Below, one piece after another: positions 48,495 to 56,509 of a DNA stretch of 64,000 bases (within the stretch, counting starts at the first letter, position 1; every line of letters begins with the position of its first letter). A model generated the notes under the pieces. It did no database searches. It was not told the DNA's origin and worked only from the letters and a program-made list of their open reading frames with translations. The DNA is taken from positions 180,814-244,813 of the forward strand of contig JAQBRV010000002.1 in the NCBI GenBank assembly GCA_028286285.1. Direction: 5' to 3'. The position numbers and the translations under genes are program-made. The DNA is from Candidatus Saccharimonadota bacterium. Lineage in GTDB: Bacteria > Patescibacteriota > Saccharimonadia > Saccharimonadales > Saccharimonadaceae.

Positions 48495-49661
48495 TTACAA
48501 AGCAGCCTCTGGGAACTGAGCGATGAACGCTGATGGGATTGGGGCTTCGAACACGCGTCGATCTCCAGTTGGAATCGTGACCTCTAGACGGTAAGCGTGC
48601 AGATACATCCTATCGGCTGGTTTGCCATAGACTTTGTCACCATGGATTGGTGCGCCGATATAGGCCAGGTGGACACGTAGCTGGTGAGTACGCCCTGTTT
48701 CTGGCTTCAAAATGACGAGGCTTTGATTGCCCTTAGTGGCAATTACTTCGTAGTTAGTCTGAGCCGACTTACCTTTTATATCAGCACGAAATGTACTCGG
48801 TGCAGATGGGTTACGGGCGATCGGGAGATCAATACGAGCCTCAGCTTGCGATAGAATCCCATCGGCAATGGCAAGATAGGTTTTTTTGGTCTTGCGATCG
48901 GCAAATTGCTTCTGAAGTAATTTAGCTGTCTCTTCGTTCTTGGCACCGATCATCACCCCACTGGTGTCTCGATCGAGGCGGTGGACGATACCAGGACGGT
49001 TGCCATCGAGCTGATAGGTCACGAAACGACGGAAGAAATCTGCCACAGTGAACTCATCATTCAATGCCCCCTTGGAGTGTGTCAGAACGCCGACTGGCTT
49101 ATTGATCACGATGACATTGTCATCTTCGTAGATAATCGGCAGCGTCTGATCACTAAAATCCGTAGCCTCGGGCACATTAATCTCAACCCCGTCGTGTTCG
49201 CTAATGTCGTACTTGGTCGATGTCTGTACCTCACCATTGACCTTGATATGCCCGGCTTTGATATGTTTTTGCCAGGTACTGCGCGAGAAATCAGGGTTAC
49301 GCTCGGTGAGCCACAGGTCAAGCCGGTGTTTGGTATTGGCGACCGCATACAGATAGACGTCCTTGCCCTTAAACGGTAGGCCGTAGGTTGTCAGGTCGTC
49401 ATTAGGATTGGCGATGACCATGCCAGTGATTTCCGGCTTGTCGCTATGAATTTGATCGGTGATATAGACAATGTCATCTTCGGCCGAATCATCGTAGAGC
49501 ACATAATATCGCTGCTTGTTAAAACGAAATGATACCAACGTATTTAACGGGCCAGGGTTGCTAATATGAACTTGTTCGATGTGCCGTGGCACATTATCAT
49601 CACCGGCAATTTTAAATTTTCTGAGGATCCCTAAAACATCTGAACTTGTAACTTTTACCAT
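48495..49661 (-). CDS. RluA/RluD-family pseudouridine synthase with N-terminal extension
   Basis: 388 residues. An S4 RNA-binding domain (HRLDLWLTERNPDFSRS and HIKVNGEVQT, about 108-170) and a catalytic domain with the Asp in GIVHRLDRDTSGVM, then RTHQLRVHLAYIGAPIHGD. Modifies uridines in 23S rRNA or tRNA. The first 105 residues are an extra domain (VSFRFNKQRYYVLYDDSAE) not found in standard RluD. TAATG couples it to trpS. Confidence 0.9.
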   Translation of the reverse strand: MVKVTSSDVLGILRKFKIAGDDNVPRHIEQVHISNPGPLNTLVSFRFNKQRYYVLYDDSAEDDIVYITDQIHSDKPEITGMVIANPNDDLTTYGLPFKGKDVYLYAVANTKHRLDLWLTERNPDFSRSTWQKHIKAGHIKVNGEVQTSTKYDISEHDGVEINVPEATDFSDQTLPIIYEDDNVIVINKPVGVLTHSKGALNDEFTVADFFRRFVTYQLDGNRPGIVHRLDRDTSGVMIGAKNEETAKLLQKQFADRKTKKTYLAIADGILSQAEARIDLPIARNPSAPSTFRADIKGKSAQTNYEVIATKGNQSLVILKPETGRTHQLRVHLAYIGAPIHGDKVYGKPADRMYLHAYRLEVTIPTGDRRVFEAPIPSAFIAQFPEAAL

Positions 49662-50767
49662 TAATCCTCCTTCGGACGAAGGCCGACGGCTCGCTGAGCA
49701 CGCAGCAGGGTTTGGTTGGCCTGGAGCCGCATGGCCGTCTCTGATGTTTCGAGTTTGGTGAGGATCTGATCGTCGCTAACTGAGGCAAGTCGCAGCTGGA
49801 AATCGATCAGGAAAGCTTTGACCTCTTCGGCTACGACTGCCTTGAAGTCACCGTAGCTTGATTGTCCTTCAAATTCAGCAATCGTCTCAGCGCGTGGCCT
49901 ACTGCGCAGTAGTGATAGGATTTCGAGTAAGTTGCTAATACCTGGCTGGTTAGCTTTGTCAAAGTGGATTGCGGCCTTATCATCAGTGGTAGCGCTCATC
50001 ACCTTTTTGGCAGCCGCGTCAGGATCGTCACCGAGGAAAATAACACCACGGCCGCTATCGTCCGACTTGCTCATCTTTTTGGTAGGATCGATTAGGTCTT
50101 TGATACGCAGCCCCTGATCGTTTCCGAAGAATTCATGTTGTTTCGCGACAGGCTCTGGCACGGCGAAGATATCGCCAAAGCGCTTATTCATGCGTTCTGC
50201 GATGTCGCGGGTGAACTCAAGGTGTTGTGACTGGTCATCACCAACGGGTACGTACTGCGCGCCGTAGAGAAGGATGTCGCCCGCCATAAGAACTGGATAG
50301 TTAAATAAGCCTGCTGTGACTTCTTGTCCTCTGGCGTCCCAGGCAGCTATGAGTGAGCCGTTCGCGTCTAGCAACTTTCCTGTAAAATCAGATTGCAGAA
50401 TGCCACGCCCCTTATCTTTAAATTGAGTCATACGCGCCAGTGCACCAAAGCCAGTGAAGCAATCGAGGATCCAGGTCAGCTCGCTATGCGCCGAGATCTG
50501 ACTTTGCCTGTAAAGATAAATATTCTCGCTATCAACCGGCAAGCCGGCAGCGACAAACAGTCGTGCGTTATGAAGAATCTGTTCGTACAATTGCGCGTGA
50601 TCAATCGGTGTTGTGAAGCTATGAAGATCAGGAATAAACATATTAATCTGATACTCATCAGACTTGGTCTTCGCCATATCGATGATAGGTAAAATACCAC
50701 CAAAGTAATTACCGAGCGTTAGGTCGTTGTTGGCACGAATGCCAGTCAGGATTACAGGTTTACTCAT
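49661..50767 (-). CDS. trpS: Tryptophanyl-tRNA synthetase
   Basis: 368 residues. Class I: signature NDLTLGNYFG in place of HIGH, KMSKS motif in DPTKKMSKSDD, and the Trp-binding region YQINMFIPDLHSFT. TATAAT is seven bases before the ATG (leaderless). First gene of a trpS-rluD-delta-prime unit. Confidence 0.95.
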   Translation of the reverse strand: MSKPVILTGIRANNDLTLGNYFGGILPIIDMAKTKSDEYQINMFIPDLHSFTTPIDHAQLYEQILHNARLFVAAGLPVDSENIYLYRQSQISAHSELTWILDCFTGFGALARMTQFKDKGRGILQSDFTGKLLDANGSLIAAWDARGQEVTAGLFNYPVLMAGDILLYGAQYVPVGDDQSQHLEFTRDIAERMNKRFGDIFAVPEPVAKQHEFFGNDQGLRIKDLIDPTKKMSKSDDSGRGVIFLGDDPDAAAKKVMSATTDDKAAIHFDKANQPGISNLLEILSLLRSRPRAETIAEFEGQSSYGDFKAVVAEEVKAFLIDFQLRLASVSDDQILTKLETSETAMRLQANQTLLRAQRAVGLRPKED

Positions 50768-50782
50768 TAGATGTATTATAGC

Positions 50783-51592
50783 CTATTTTACGTCCGTTGT
50801 CTCTTTGATTGAGCGCACCACTGCAGGCACGAAGAGTCCCGTTACTTCGTGGGCGGCAACGATCGTCCTGAGCTGGATATTGGGCCTGTTTTTGGCTATC
50901 AATCGCAAGTTCTTTCCAACTACAAACGGATCGAGCGTGCCTTTGATAATTTTGACGGGCATACGGAGCTTTTGGACATCATGGAGTGAAGTTTGATTGA
51001 TAATCATCGCCTCGAGCGCGGCCATGAAACTGTCGACGTTTTCTTCTGTCAGATTGAATGATTTGTTGATGAGGTTATATCTCGCTGCAAATGCAGCAAG
51101 TCTCATGAATTGCTCCGGGTAGGCACGTATAGATGCATAGAGGCGCCGCAGTACCTTGTCGCTTCGCGGTAACAGAGTCTTGACGTCATCAATCTGGTAG
51201 AATGGCGGACTACAAAGGATGAGTGACTTCACGAGCAATGGATAGCGTTTTGCCATCTCCACAGCCACCAGCGCACCCAGGGAGTGACCTACCACGACAA
51301 TTGGCCCTGTCAGACGTAATTTGAATAGCGTGGCTAACACGGAGTTGGCCTGCGTTTTCGCATTGTAGAGTGCCCAGCTTGGATGTGGTGAATCCCCAAA
51401 GCCAAGAAGATCGATGGTGATGACGCGAATATCGCTCGGCAGATGCGCAATTACCTCACTCCATGCATCGCCTGAGTTACCAATGCCGTGAATGAATAGA
51501 ACCGTGGCTCGTGGCTTCTTAGGGCGTTGATTGTGGCGCACATTGAGGGTATATGGCACTTTGAGCCATTTGTGAATGAATGTGTCGAGCAT
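50783..51592 (-). CDS. Alpha/beta-fold hydrolase
   Basis: 269 residues from ATG 51592. HGIGNSGDAW is the oxyanion loop, VVGHSLGALVAVEMAK the nucleophile elbow with Ser, and VAAHEVTGLF carries a probable catalytic His. The substrate is unknown. TATACT is seven bases before the chosen ATG; longer in-frame starts run through the ribosomal terminator and rpsI and are rejected. Confidence 0.88.
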   Translation of the reverse strand: MLDTFIHKWLKVPYTLNVRHNQRPKKPRATVLFIHGIGNSGDAWSEVIAHLPSDIRVITIDLLGFGDSPHPSWALYNAKTQANSVLATLFKLRLTGPIVVVGHSLGALVAVEMAKRYPLLVKSLILCSPPFYQIDDVKTLLPRSDKVLRRLYASIRAYPEQFMRLAAFAARYNLINKSFNLTEENVDSFMAALEAMIINQTSLHDVQKLRMPVKIIKGTLDPFVVGKNLRLIAKNRPNIQLRTIVAAHEVTGLFVPAVVRSIKETTDVK

Positions 51593-51613
51593 TCTCTCTA
51601 GTATAGACCATAC

Positions 51614-51647
51614 AAAAACATCCCGCACTGATGTACGGGATGTTTTT
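51614..51647. terminator. Terminator of the rplM-rpsI unit
   Basis: Twelve-bp stem AAAAACATCCCG/CGGGATGTTTTT (51614-51625 with 51636-51647) just past the rpsI stop; runs of T on both strands. Confidence 0.9.
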
Positions 51648-51662
51648 TTGGGTGAAGTCGAA

Positions 51663-52061
51663 TTAACGCTTCGAGAACTGTTCACGTTTACGTGCTGAGC
51701 GAAGACCGTATTTCTTACGTTCTTTCTCGCGTGGATCACGCTTCAAAAACTCGGCTTTTTTCAGCGTCGAACGTAGGTCGGCGTGACCAACGGTGATTGC
51801 TTTAGCAATCGCCAGCTTGATCGCGTCGACTTGACCTGACAAACCGCCACCTTTAACTTTGATAGTGATATCAAAGTCTTTTTGCATATTAACGAGGGCT
51901 AGTGGATCAGTGATCTCAGCTAGCAGCGTTTTGTTTTCAGACAAGTACTCGCTCGCAGGCTTGTCATTAATGGTCAGGTTGCCCTTACCTTTGTACAAAC
52001 GTGCACGTGCTGTAGCAGCTTTGCGTCGTCCGAGGCCGTAAAAGTATTTAGATTCAGCCAT
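51663..52061 (-). CDS. rpsI: Ribosomal protein uS9
   Basis: 132 residues: YFYGLGRRKAATARARLYKG at the start, KVKGGGLSGQVDAIKLAIAKA in the middle, and the basic tail GLRSARKREQFSKR that reaches the P-site tRNA. Last gene of the alpha/L13-S9 run. Confidence 0.98.
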   Translation of the reverse strand: MAESKYFYGLGRRKAATARARLYKGKGNLTINDKPASEYLSENKTLLAEITDPLALVNMQKDFDITIKVKGGGLSGQVDAIKLAIAKAITVGHADLRSTLKKAEFLKRDPREKERKKYGLRSARKREQFSKR

Positions 52062-52062
52062 A

Positions 52063-52503
52063 TTATTTAACCTCTACTTTCTCTGGAGTTTGGGCAGTAT
52101 GAGAGTGGTCGCTGCCAGCAAAGACACGCAGACGCTTCATACGCTCACTCGAGAGCTTATTTTTCGGAAGCATGCCTTTGACGGCAAGTTCGATGAGTCG
52201 CTCTGGGTACTTTTCGCGGACTTCAGCCACGGTTGCGTCCTTGATACCACCAGGGAAACCACTATGTCGGTAATACTTCTTGTCGTTTTCTTTGTTACCG
52301 GTAAAGACAGCGTCTTTAGCGTTAATGACGATAACATAGTCACCACCATCAATGTGGGCAGTAAAGGTCGGCTTGTACTTACCGGTCAGGTAAGTAGCGA
52401 TCTTCGTGGCGATGCGACCAACCGGTGCTTCTGAAGCATCAATCAAGATCCAGCGCCGTGAAACTTCACTAGGCTTTTGTGAGTAGGTTTTTGCATTAAC
52501 CAT
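52063..52503 (-). CDS. rplM: Ribosomal protein uL13
   Basis: 146 residues, with RRWILIDASEAPVGRIATKIA, HIDGGDYVIVINAKDAVFTG and AVKGMLPKNKLSSERMKRL. Its start overlaps the rplQ stop as TAATG and rpsI follows after one base. Confidence 0.98.
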   Translation of the reverse strand: MVNAKTYSQKPSEVSRRWILIDASEAPVGRIATKIATYLTGKYKPTFTAHIDGGDYVIVINAKDAVFTGNKENDKKYYRHSGFPGGIKDATVAEVREKYPERLIELAVKGMLPKNKLSSERMKRLRVFAGSDHSHTAQTPEKVEVK

Positions 52504-52895
52504 TACGCTTTCACCTCTTTCTTAGGGATGCTCTTGAGCTCATCAACGAATGAGACAGTGGCAAGTTGCGCGCCGTCACCAGTTCGCATGCGAGTCCTGA
52601 GGACGCGGACGTGGCCACTGTTACGACCGGTGAGTTGCGGTGCAATCTCATCAACCAGCTTAAAGGCAGCTGCTTGGGTAGAAAGCTTGGCAATCACTTG
52701 TCGGCGGCTAGCCAGGTCACCCTTTTTAGCTTTTGTAATCACTTTTTCGATGTAGCGAGCGGTCTCTTTGGCTTTTGGCAATGTTGTCTCAATCTTGCCA
52801 TATTCAACAAGACTGGTCGCCAGACCCTTCAAGAGTGCTCGTCGTTGGTCGCGTTCGCGGCCAAACTTACGTCCTTTATATCCGTGTCGATGCAT
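52503..52895 (-). CDS. rplQ: Ribosomal protein bL17
   Basis: 130 residues, MHRHGYKGRKFGRERDQRR then LATSLVEYGKIETTLPKAKE. It follows rpoA by one base; in many bacteria rpoA-rplQ is the end of the alpha operon. Confidence 0.98.
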   Translation of the reverse strand: MHRHGYKGRKFGRERDQRRALLKGLATSLVEYGKIETTLPKAKETARYIEKVITKAKKGDLASRRQVIAKLSTQAAAFKLVDEIAPQLTGRNSGHVRVLRTRMRTGDGAQLATVSFVDELKSIPKKEVKA

Positions 52896-52896
52896 C

Positions 52897-53820
52897 TTAC
52901 AGCTCCAGCTCCGCTAGCTTATCTTTCACTTCGTCGAGTGCTTTTGAACCAAAGCCCTTGAGCTCACGAAGGTCTTGTTCGCTCAATGTCACGAGGTCGT
53001 GAACAGTGCGAATTTCGTTGTTGATCAGCGCGTTGGCTGTTCGTGCCGTTAGGTTTAGGTCCTCGATAGGCGTGTTCAGCTCATTCGTCTCTGCTTCATC
53101 AGCTTGGCCGAGTGCAGGAGCCGCTTCAACAGTCGTGCTGCCAGCGAGGGCTGAGTACTGGTTAACCAGGATAGCTGCAGCTTCTTCGAAGGCTTCACGA
53201 GGGCTCAGTGAACCGTCGGTTTCAATGTTAACAGATAGTTTATCGAGGTTTGTCTCACGACCGACACGAGTACCTGCCACCTTATAGCGGACACGGAGGA
53301 CTGGTGTAAAGACGGCGTCGAGGGCAATCATGTCGCTGTGAAGGCGTGAGTCGCTTGATTCTTCAATCGTGCGGTACCCGCGTCCAGCTTCGGCGACGAA
53401 GTCAATAACGACTGATTTCTTCGGGTCATCAATGGTAGCGATAATTTGTTCTGGGTTGATAACATCAACATCAGCGGTTGTTTTGATATCACCGGCTGTA
53501 ATAACACCAGCGCCTTTTTTCTCAAGACGAAGTTCGACTGGCTCGTCAGTGTGGACGTTCAGGCGAACATTCTTAAGATTAAGCATGATATCAACAACAT
53601 CTTCTTTAACACCAGCTACTGTAGTGAACTCGTGTGTTGCTCCTTCGATACGGAAGGCAACGATAGAACCACCACGAACACTTGAGAGTAGAACGCGACG
53701 AAGGCTATTGCCGAGTGTGTTGCCGTATCCAGCGTGGAGGGGCTCAATAACGAACGTAGCACTTGTGTTGCTGTGCTCTTCGACGTTCGCCAGTGCTGGA
53801 TTGTGAATAACTTTTGACAT
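52897..53820 (-). CDS. rpoA: RNA polymerase alpha subunit
   Basis: 307 residues. N-terminal dimerisation domain (EPLHAGYGNTLGNSLRRVLLSS) and C-terminal domain (LNLTARTANALINNEIRTVHDL and LKGFGSKALDEVKDKL). Starts 20 bases after rpsD. Confidence 0.98.
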   Translation of the reverse strand: MSKVIHNPALANVEEHSNTSATFVIEPLHAGYGNTLGNSLRRVLLSSVRGGSIVAFRIEGATHEFTTVAGVKEDVVDIMLNLKNVRLNVHTDEPVELRLEKKGAGVITAGDIKTTADVDVINPEQIIATIDDPKKSVVIDFVAEAGRGYRTIEESSDSRLHSDMIALDAVFTPVLRVRYKVAGTRVGRETNLDKLSVNIETDGSLSPREAFEEAAAILVNQYSALAGSTTVEAAPALGQADEAETNELNTPIEDLNLTARTANALINNEIRTVHDLVTLSEQDLRELKGFGSKALDEVKDKLAELEL

Positions 53821-53840
53821 ATATGTAGGCTCCTTACCCT

Positions 53841-54458
53841 TTATCGTGAGTAATACTCAACAATTAGTTGTTCGTTAATATCGGCTTCGGCTTCTTCGCG
53901 CTTTGGAACTCCGGTCACGCTAATTTTCAGCTTCTTGTGATCGCTCTTGATCCAGCCAAGGGGACCTTGGACAGAATCATTTACGATGTCGTCAATTTGC
54001 GAAAAGTAGCCAGACTTGATGCTCTTAGGGCGAACTTCGAGTTCGTCACCGGGCTTGAGGCGGATTGATGGAATATCAACACGTGTGCCATTTAGTAGGA
54101 AGTGTCCATGACCAACCAGCTGACGAGCAGCTCGGCGGCTTGTGGCAAAACCAGCGCGGTACACAGCATTGTCCATGCGGAGCTCCAGGAGCTGCAGGAG
54201 GTTTTCACCAGTCAGGCCTTCGCGGCGACCAGCTTCATCCATTAAACGTGCGAATTGCTTTTCAAGTAGGCCATACAGACGCCGAACTTTTTGCTTTTCA
54301 CGAAGTTGTGTTGCGTATAGACTCTGTTTACCCTGACGACCACCACCGTGCTGACCGGGAATACCAGATTTCTTTGCCATGATCTTGTGCGCTTTTGGAT
54401 GCAGCGCATACCCTTCACGACGGCTCTGTTTAACAATAGGAGATGTATCTCGTGCCAT
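53841..54458 (-). CDS. rpsD: Ribosomal protein uS4, zinc-free form
   Basis: 205 residues with HPKAHKIMAKKSGIPGQHGGGR and an S4 domain (RMDNAVYRAGFATSRRAARQLVGHGHF). The N-terminal zinc Cys of the C+ form are absent. Confidence 0.98.
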   Translation of the reverse strand: MARDTSPIVKQSRREGYALHPKAHKIMAKKSGIPGQHGGGRQGKQSLYATQLREKQKVRRLYGLLEKQFARLMDEAGRREGLTGENLLQLLELRMDNAVYRAGFATSRRAARQLVGHGHFLLNGTRVDIPSIRLKPGDELEVRPKSIKSGYFSQIDDIVNDSVQGPLGWIKSDHKKLKISVTGVPKREEAEADINEQLIVEYYSR

Positions 54459-54460
54459 TA

Positions 54461-54862
54461 CTAGACCCTCCGTGCTTTCTTTGGACGAACGCCACCATGT
54501 GGAACGCCTGTTACATCTTTGATGCTCTCGACAGTGATATCAAATGCACCAAGTGCACGAATCGCTGCGTCACGGCCTAGGCCAACACCTTTAACGAAGA
54601 CGTCGACGGCTTTCATGCCGTGCAGTGACTGAACGTTTTCAGATGCTTTTTCGCTGGCGATTTGGGCAGCATAGGCGGTGCCTTTTTTGCTACCACGGAA
54701 ACCACAGGCACCAGCACTGCTGGCGGCGAGAACGTTACCCTTTTTATCGGTAAACGTGATTATAGTGTTATTAAATGTTGCTTGGATGTGCAGCTGACCA
54801 GCAGGAACTGATCGGCGCTGTTTCTTACGAGTTGTTTTAGTTGTCGTTGTTGCTTCAGCCAT
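54461..54862 (-). CDS. rpsK: Ribosomal protein uS11
   Basis: 133 residues: GQLHIQATFNNTIITFTDKKG, SSAGACGFRGSKKGTAYAAQ and the tail GVPHGGVRPKKARRV. N-terminal Thr/Lys extension. It lies two bases from rpsD. Confidence 0.98.
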   Translation of the reverse strand: MAEATTTTKTTRKKQRRSVPAGQLHIQATFNNTIITFTDKKGNVLAASSAGACGFRGSKKGTAYAAQIASEKASENVQSLHGMKAVDVFVKGVGLGRDAAIRALGAFDITVESIKDVTGVPHGGVRPKKARRV

Positions 54863-54877
54863 ATATCAAGTTCCTTT

Positions 54878-55264
54878 CTACGTCTTAGACGCTGCTTTTT
54901 TCTGTGTGCCACCAACTGCTACGGCGCGTCCCTTACGAGTTCGTGCATTCGTTCGAGTACGCTGGCCGTTAACCGGGAGACCTGCTTTATGGCGAAGTCC
55001 GCGGTAGGCGCCCACATCTTTAAGTCGTTTAATATTGTTGGTAACGAGACGTTGGAGATCGCCTTCGACGGTGTAATTTTTGTCAATTACCTCGCGAAGT
55101 CGTTGTTCTTCAGCCTCGGTGAGATCTTTCACCCGAGTGGTCGGCTCAATTGCTGCCGCCGCAAGGATGTCTCGAGCAAATGTCGGACCAACACCATAAA
55201 TATAGGTGAGAGCCACGTGCACTTGTTTTTCTGAAGGGATGGTTACCCCTGCAATTCGAGCCAT
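54878..55264 (-). CDS. rpsM: Ribosomal protein uS13
   Basis: 128 residues, [33 protein letters not shown] and [20 protein letters not shown]. rpmJ ends two bases upstream. Confidence 0.98.
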   Translation of the reverse strand: MARIAGVTIPSEKQVHVALTYIYGVGPTFARDILAAAAIEPTTRVKDLTEAEEQRLREVIDKNYTVEGDLQRLVTNNIKRLKDVGAYRGLRHKAGLPVNGQRTRTNARTRKGRAVAVGGTQKKAASKT

Positions 55265-55266
55265 GC

Positions 55267-55383
55267 TTAACCCTGCCTTTGCTTGTTCTTAGGTTTTTTC
55301 TTGTTGATGACGCGGAGTACGCCTTTACGGCGAACTATTTGGTCATCGGGACTGATTTTCTTGACACTCGCACGAACTTTCAT
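55267..55383 (-). CDS. rpmJ: Ribosomal protein bL36, lacking all zinc ligands
   Basis: A 38-residue protein between infA and rpsM, its standard position. Start [14 protein letters not shown] and end [10 protein letters not shown] match bL36, but the zinc set is missing: positions 11, 14 and 27 (normally Cys) are Ser, Asp and Asn, and position 33 (normally His) is Asn. No Cys or His remains in the protein. Confidence 0.95.
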   Translation of the reverse strand: MKVRASVKKISPDDQIVRRKGVLRVINKKKPKNKQRQG

Positions 55384-55419
55384 GAGCGCTTAGTACTCTC
55401 TCGGTCAAACCCGTTTAAT

Positions 55420-55674
55420 TTAATTTCCTGCAGACACCCTAGGGGTCTGCTCGTCTTTCATGCGGAAGCTGATTCTGCCCTTCGTAAGATCGTAAGGGGT
55501 CAACTCAACTTCCACCCAATCGCCGGGAACAAGTCGGATATAGTGCTTGCGCATTTTACCTGAAATGTGGGCAATAATACTATGGCCATTCTCGAGTTCT
55601 ACCTTGAACTGAGTATTAGGCAGTGCTTCCACCACCTTTCCTTTCAGTTTGATTACTTCCTTTTGACTAGCCAT
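55420..55674 (-). CDS. infA: Translation initiation factor IF-1
   Basis: 84 residues from ATG 55674 ([19 protein letters not shown]), chosen over upstream in-frame ATGs because the OB-fold begins here and TATAAT precedes it by 15 bases. Contains [24 protein letters not shown] second TACAAT lies further up, and between the two boxes there is an eight-bp hairpin CATTCGTG/CACGAATG (55735-55760) that could end sortase transcripts or regulate infA. Confidence 0.96.
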   Translation of the reverse strand: MASQKEVIKLKGKVVEALPNTQFKVELENGHSIIAHISGKMRKHYIRLVPGDWVEVELTPYDLTKGRISFRMKDEQTPRVSAGN

Positions 55675-55807
55675 AGATAACAGTAGTTCATTATACATGA
55701 ATTGTACTCTGCTCGCAAGCATTTTTGAGAATTACATTCGTGTCTCTACCAGCACGAATGCTTTATTGATACTCCTATTGTAGCGTAGTGTATAAATTCG
55801 TCAAGTC

Positions 55808-56494
55808 TTACTGATCGCTTATAGTGGCTCGGAGCATAACGCGCTGGTCGAATTGCTGAATCTTTGGTACCCAATTGCCAGCGGTGGTGATGAGGCTGAG
55901 ACCTTCTTTGTCATCATCAATCGGCAACATCATCTGTTTCATGCCCGTGGTATTAACTTCGTCAAGTGACATCAGGTTATTCTCTACCACGCTATATGTA
56001 AATTTCTTGCCGTCGCCGCGCTCAATCGTAATCTTGTCGCCAGACTGAAGCGTACCGAGCTTTGTGAACGCGCCAGTTTTATCGGCACCACCACTGTGTC
56101 CATCAATCAGCACTGCGCCATAGCCTTGACCTGGAGCAGCGCTTTTCTCGTACCAACCAGTGTCGTGGATGTTTTTGGGCATATCTATCAGGTTATTTGC
56201 GTTCAAGCCAATCTTTTGCACTCGAATGTGTTCTATACCAAGTTTAGGGATAGAGATGTATCGAGGATGCGTCGCTGGAACCGTGTAGCTATCAATGCTT
56301 ACTTGAGAGACATCAGACTCATTAACTCGAGGATCAGCGGATGCAATAGGAAGTGGGATTGGTGGCATTTCACCTGTGGTATACCATTTGTAAGCATACC
56401 AACCGCTCACCGCCAGAAGAGCCACGAAAAGAAGTACAAAGAACCATCGCCATAGGTGAAATTCCCGTTTTTCTTTTATTTCAAGTCCCGCCAT
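55808..56494 (-). CDS. Sortase-fold membrane protein with the catalytic Cys position occupied by Thr
   Basis: 228 residues. One membrane anchor (residues 16-36), then a sortase barrel: YISIPKLGIEHIRVQKIG, the His motif VLIDGHSGG (H133), and the Arg motif FDQRVMLRA (R218). The strand that should carry the catalytic Cys (TLxTC) reads SLITTAGNW, with T204 where Cys belongs; the codon is ACC and the protein has no Cys at all. It is placed between secY and infA. Either it is an inactive sortase-like scaffold or uses other chemistry. Confidence 0.82.
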   Translation of the reverse strand: MAGLEIKEKREFHLWRWFFVLLFVALLAVSGWYAYKWYTTGEMPPIPLPIASADPRVNESDVSQVSIDSYTVPATHPRYISIPKLGIEHIRVQKIGLNANNLIDMPKNIHDTGWYEKSAAPGQGYGAVLIDGHSGGADKTGAFTKLGTLQSGDKITIERGDGKKFTYSVVENNLMSLDEVNTTGMKQMMLPIDDDKEGLSLITTAGNWVPKIQQFDQRVMLRATISDQ

Positions 56495-56509
56495 AGCCTC
56501 TTTCGTATC

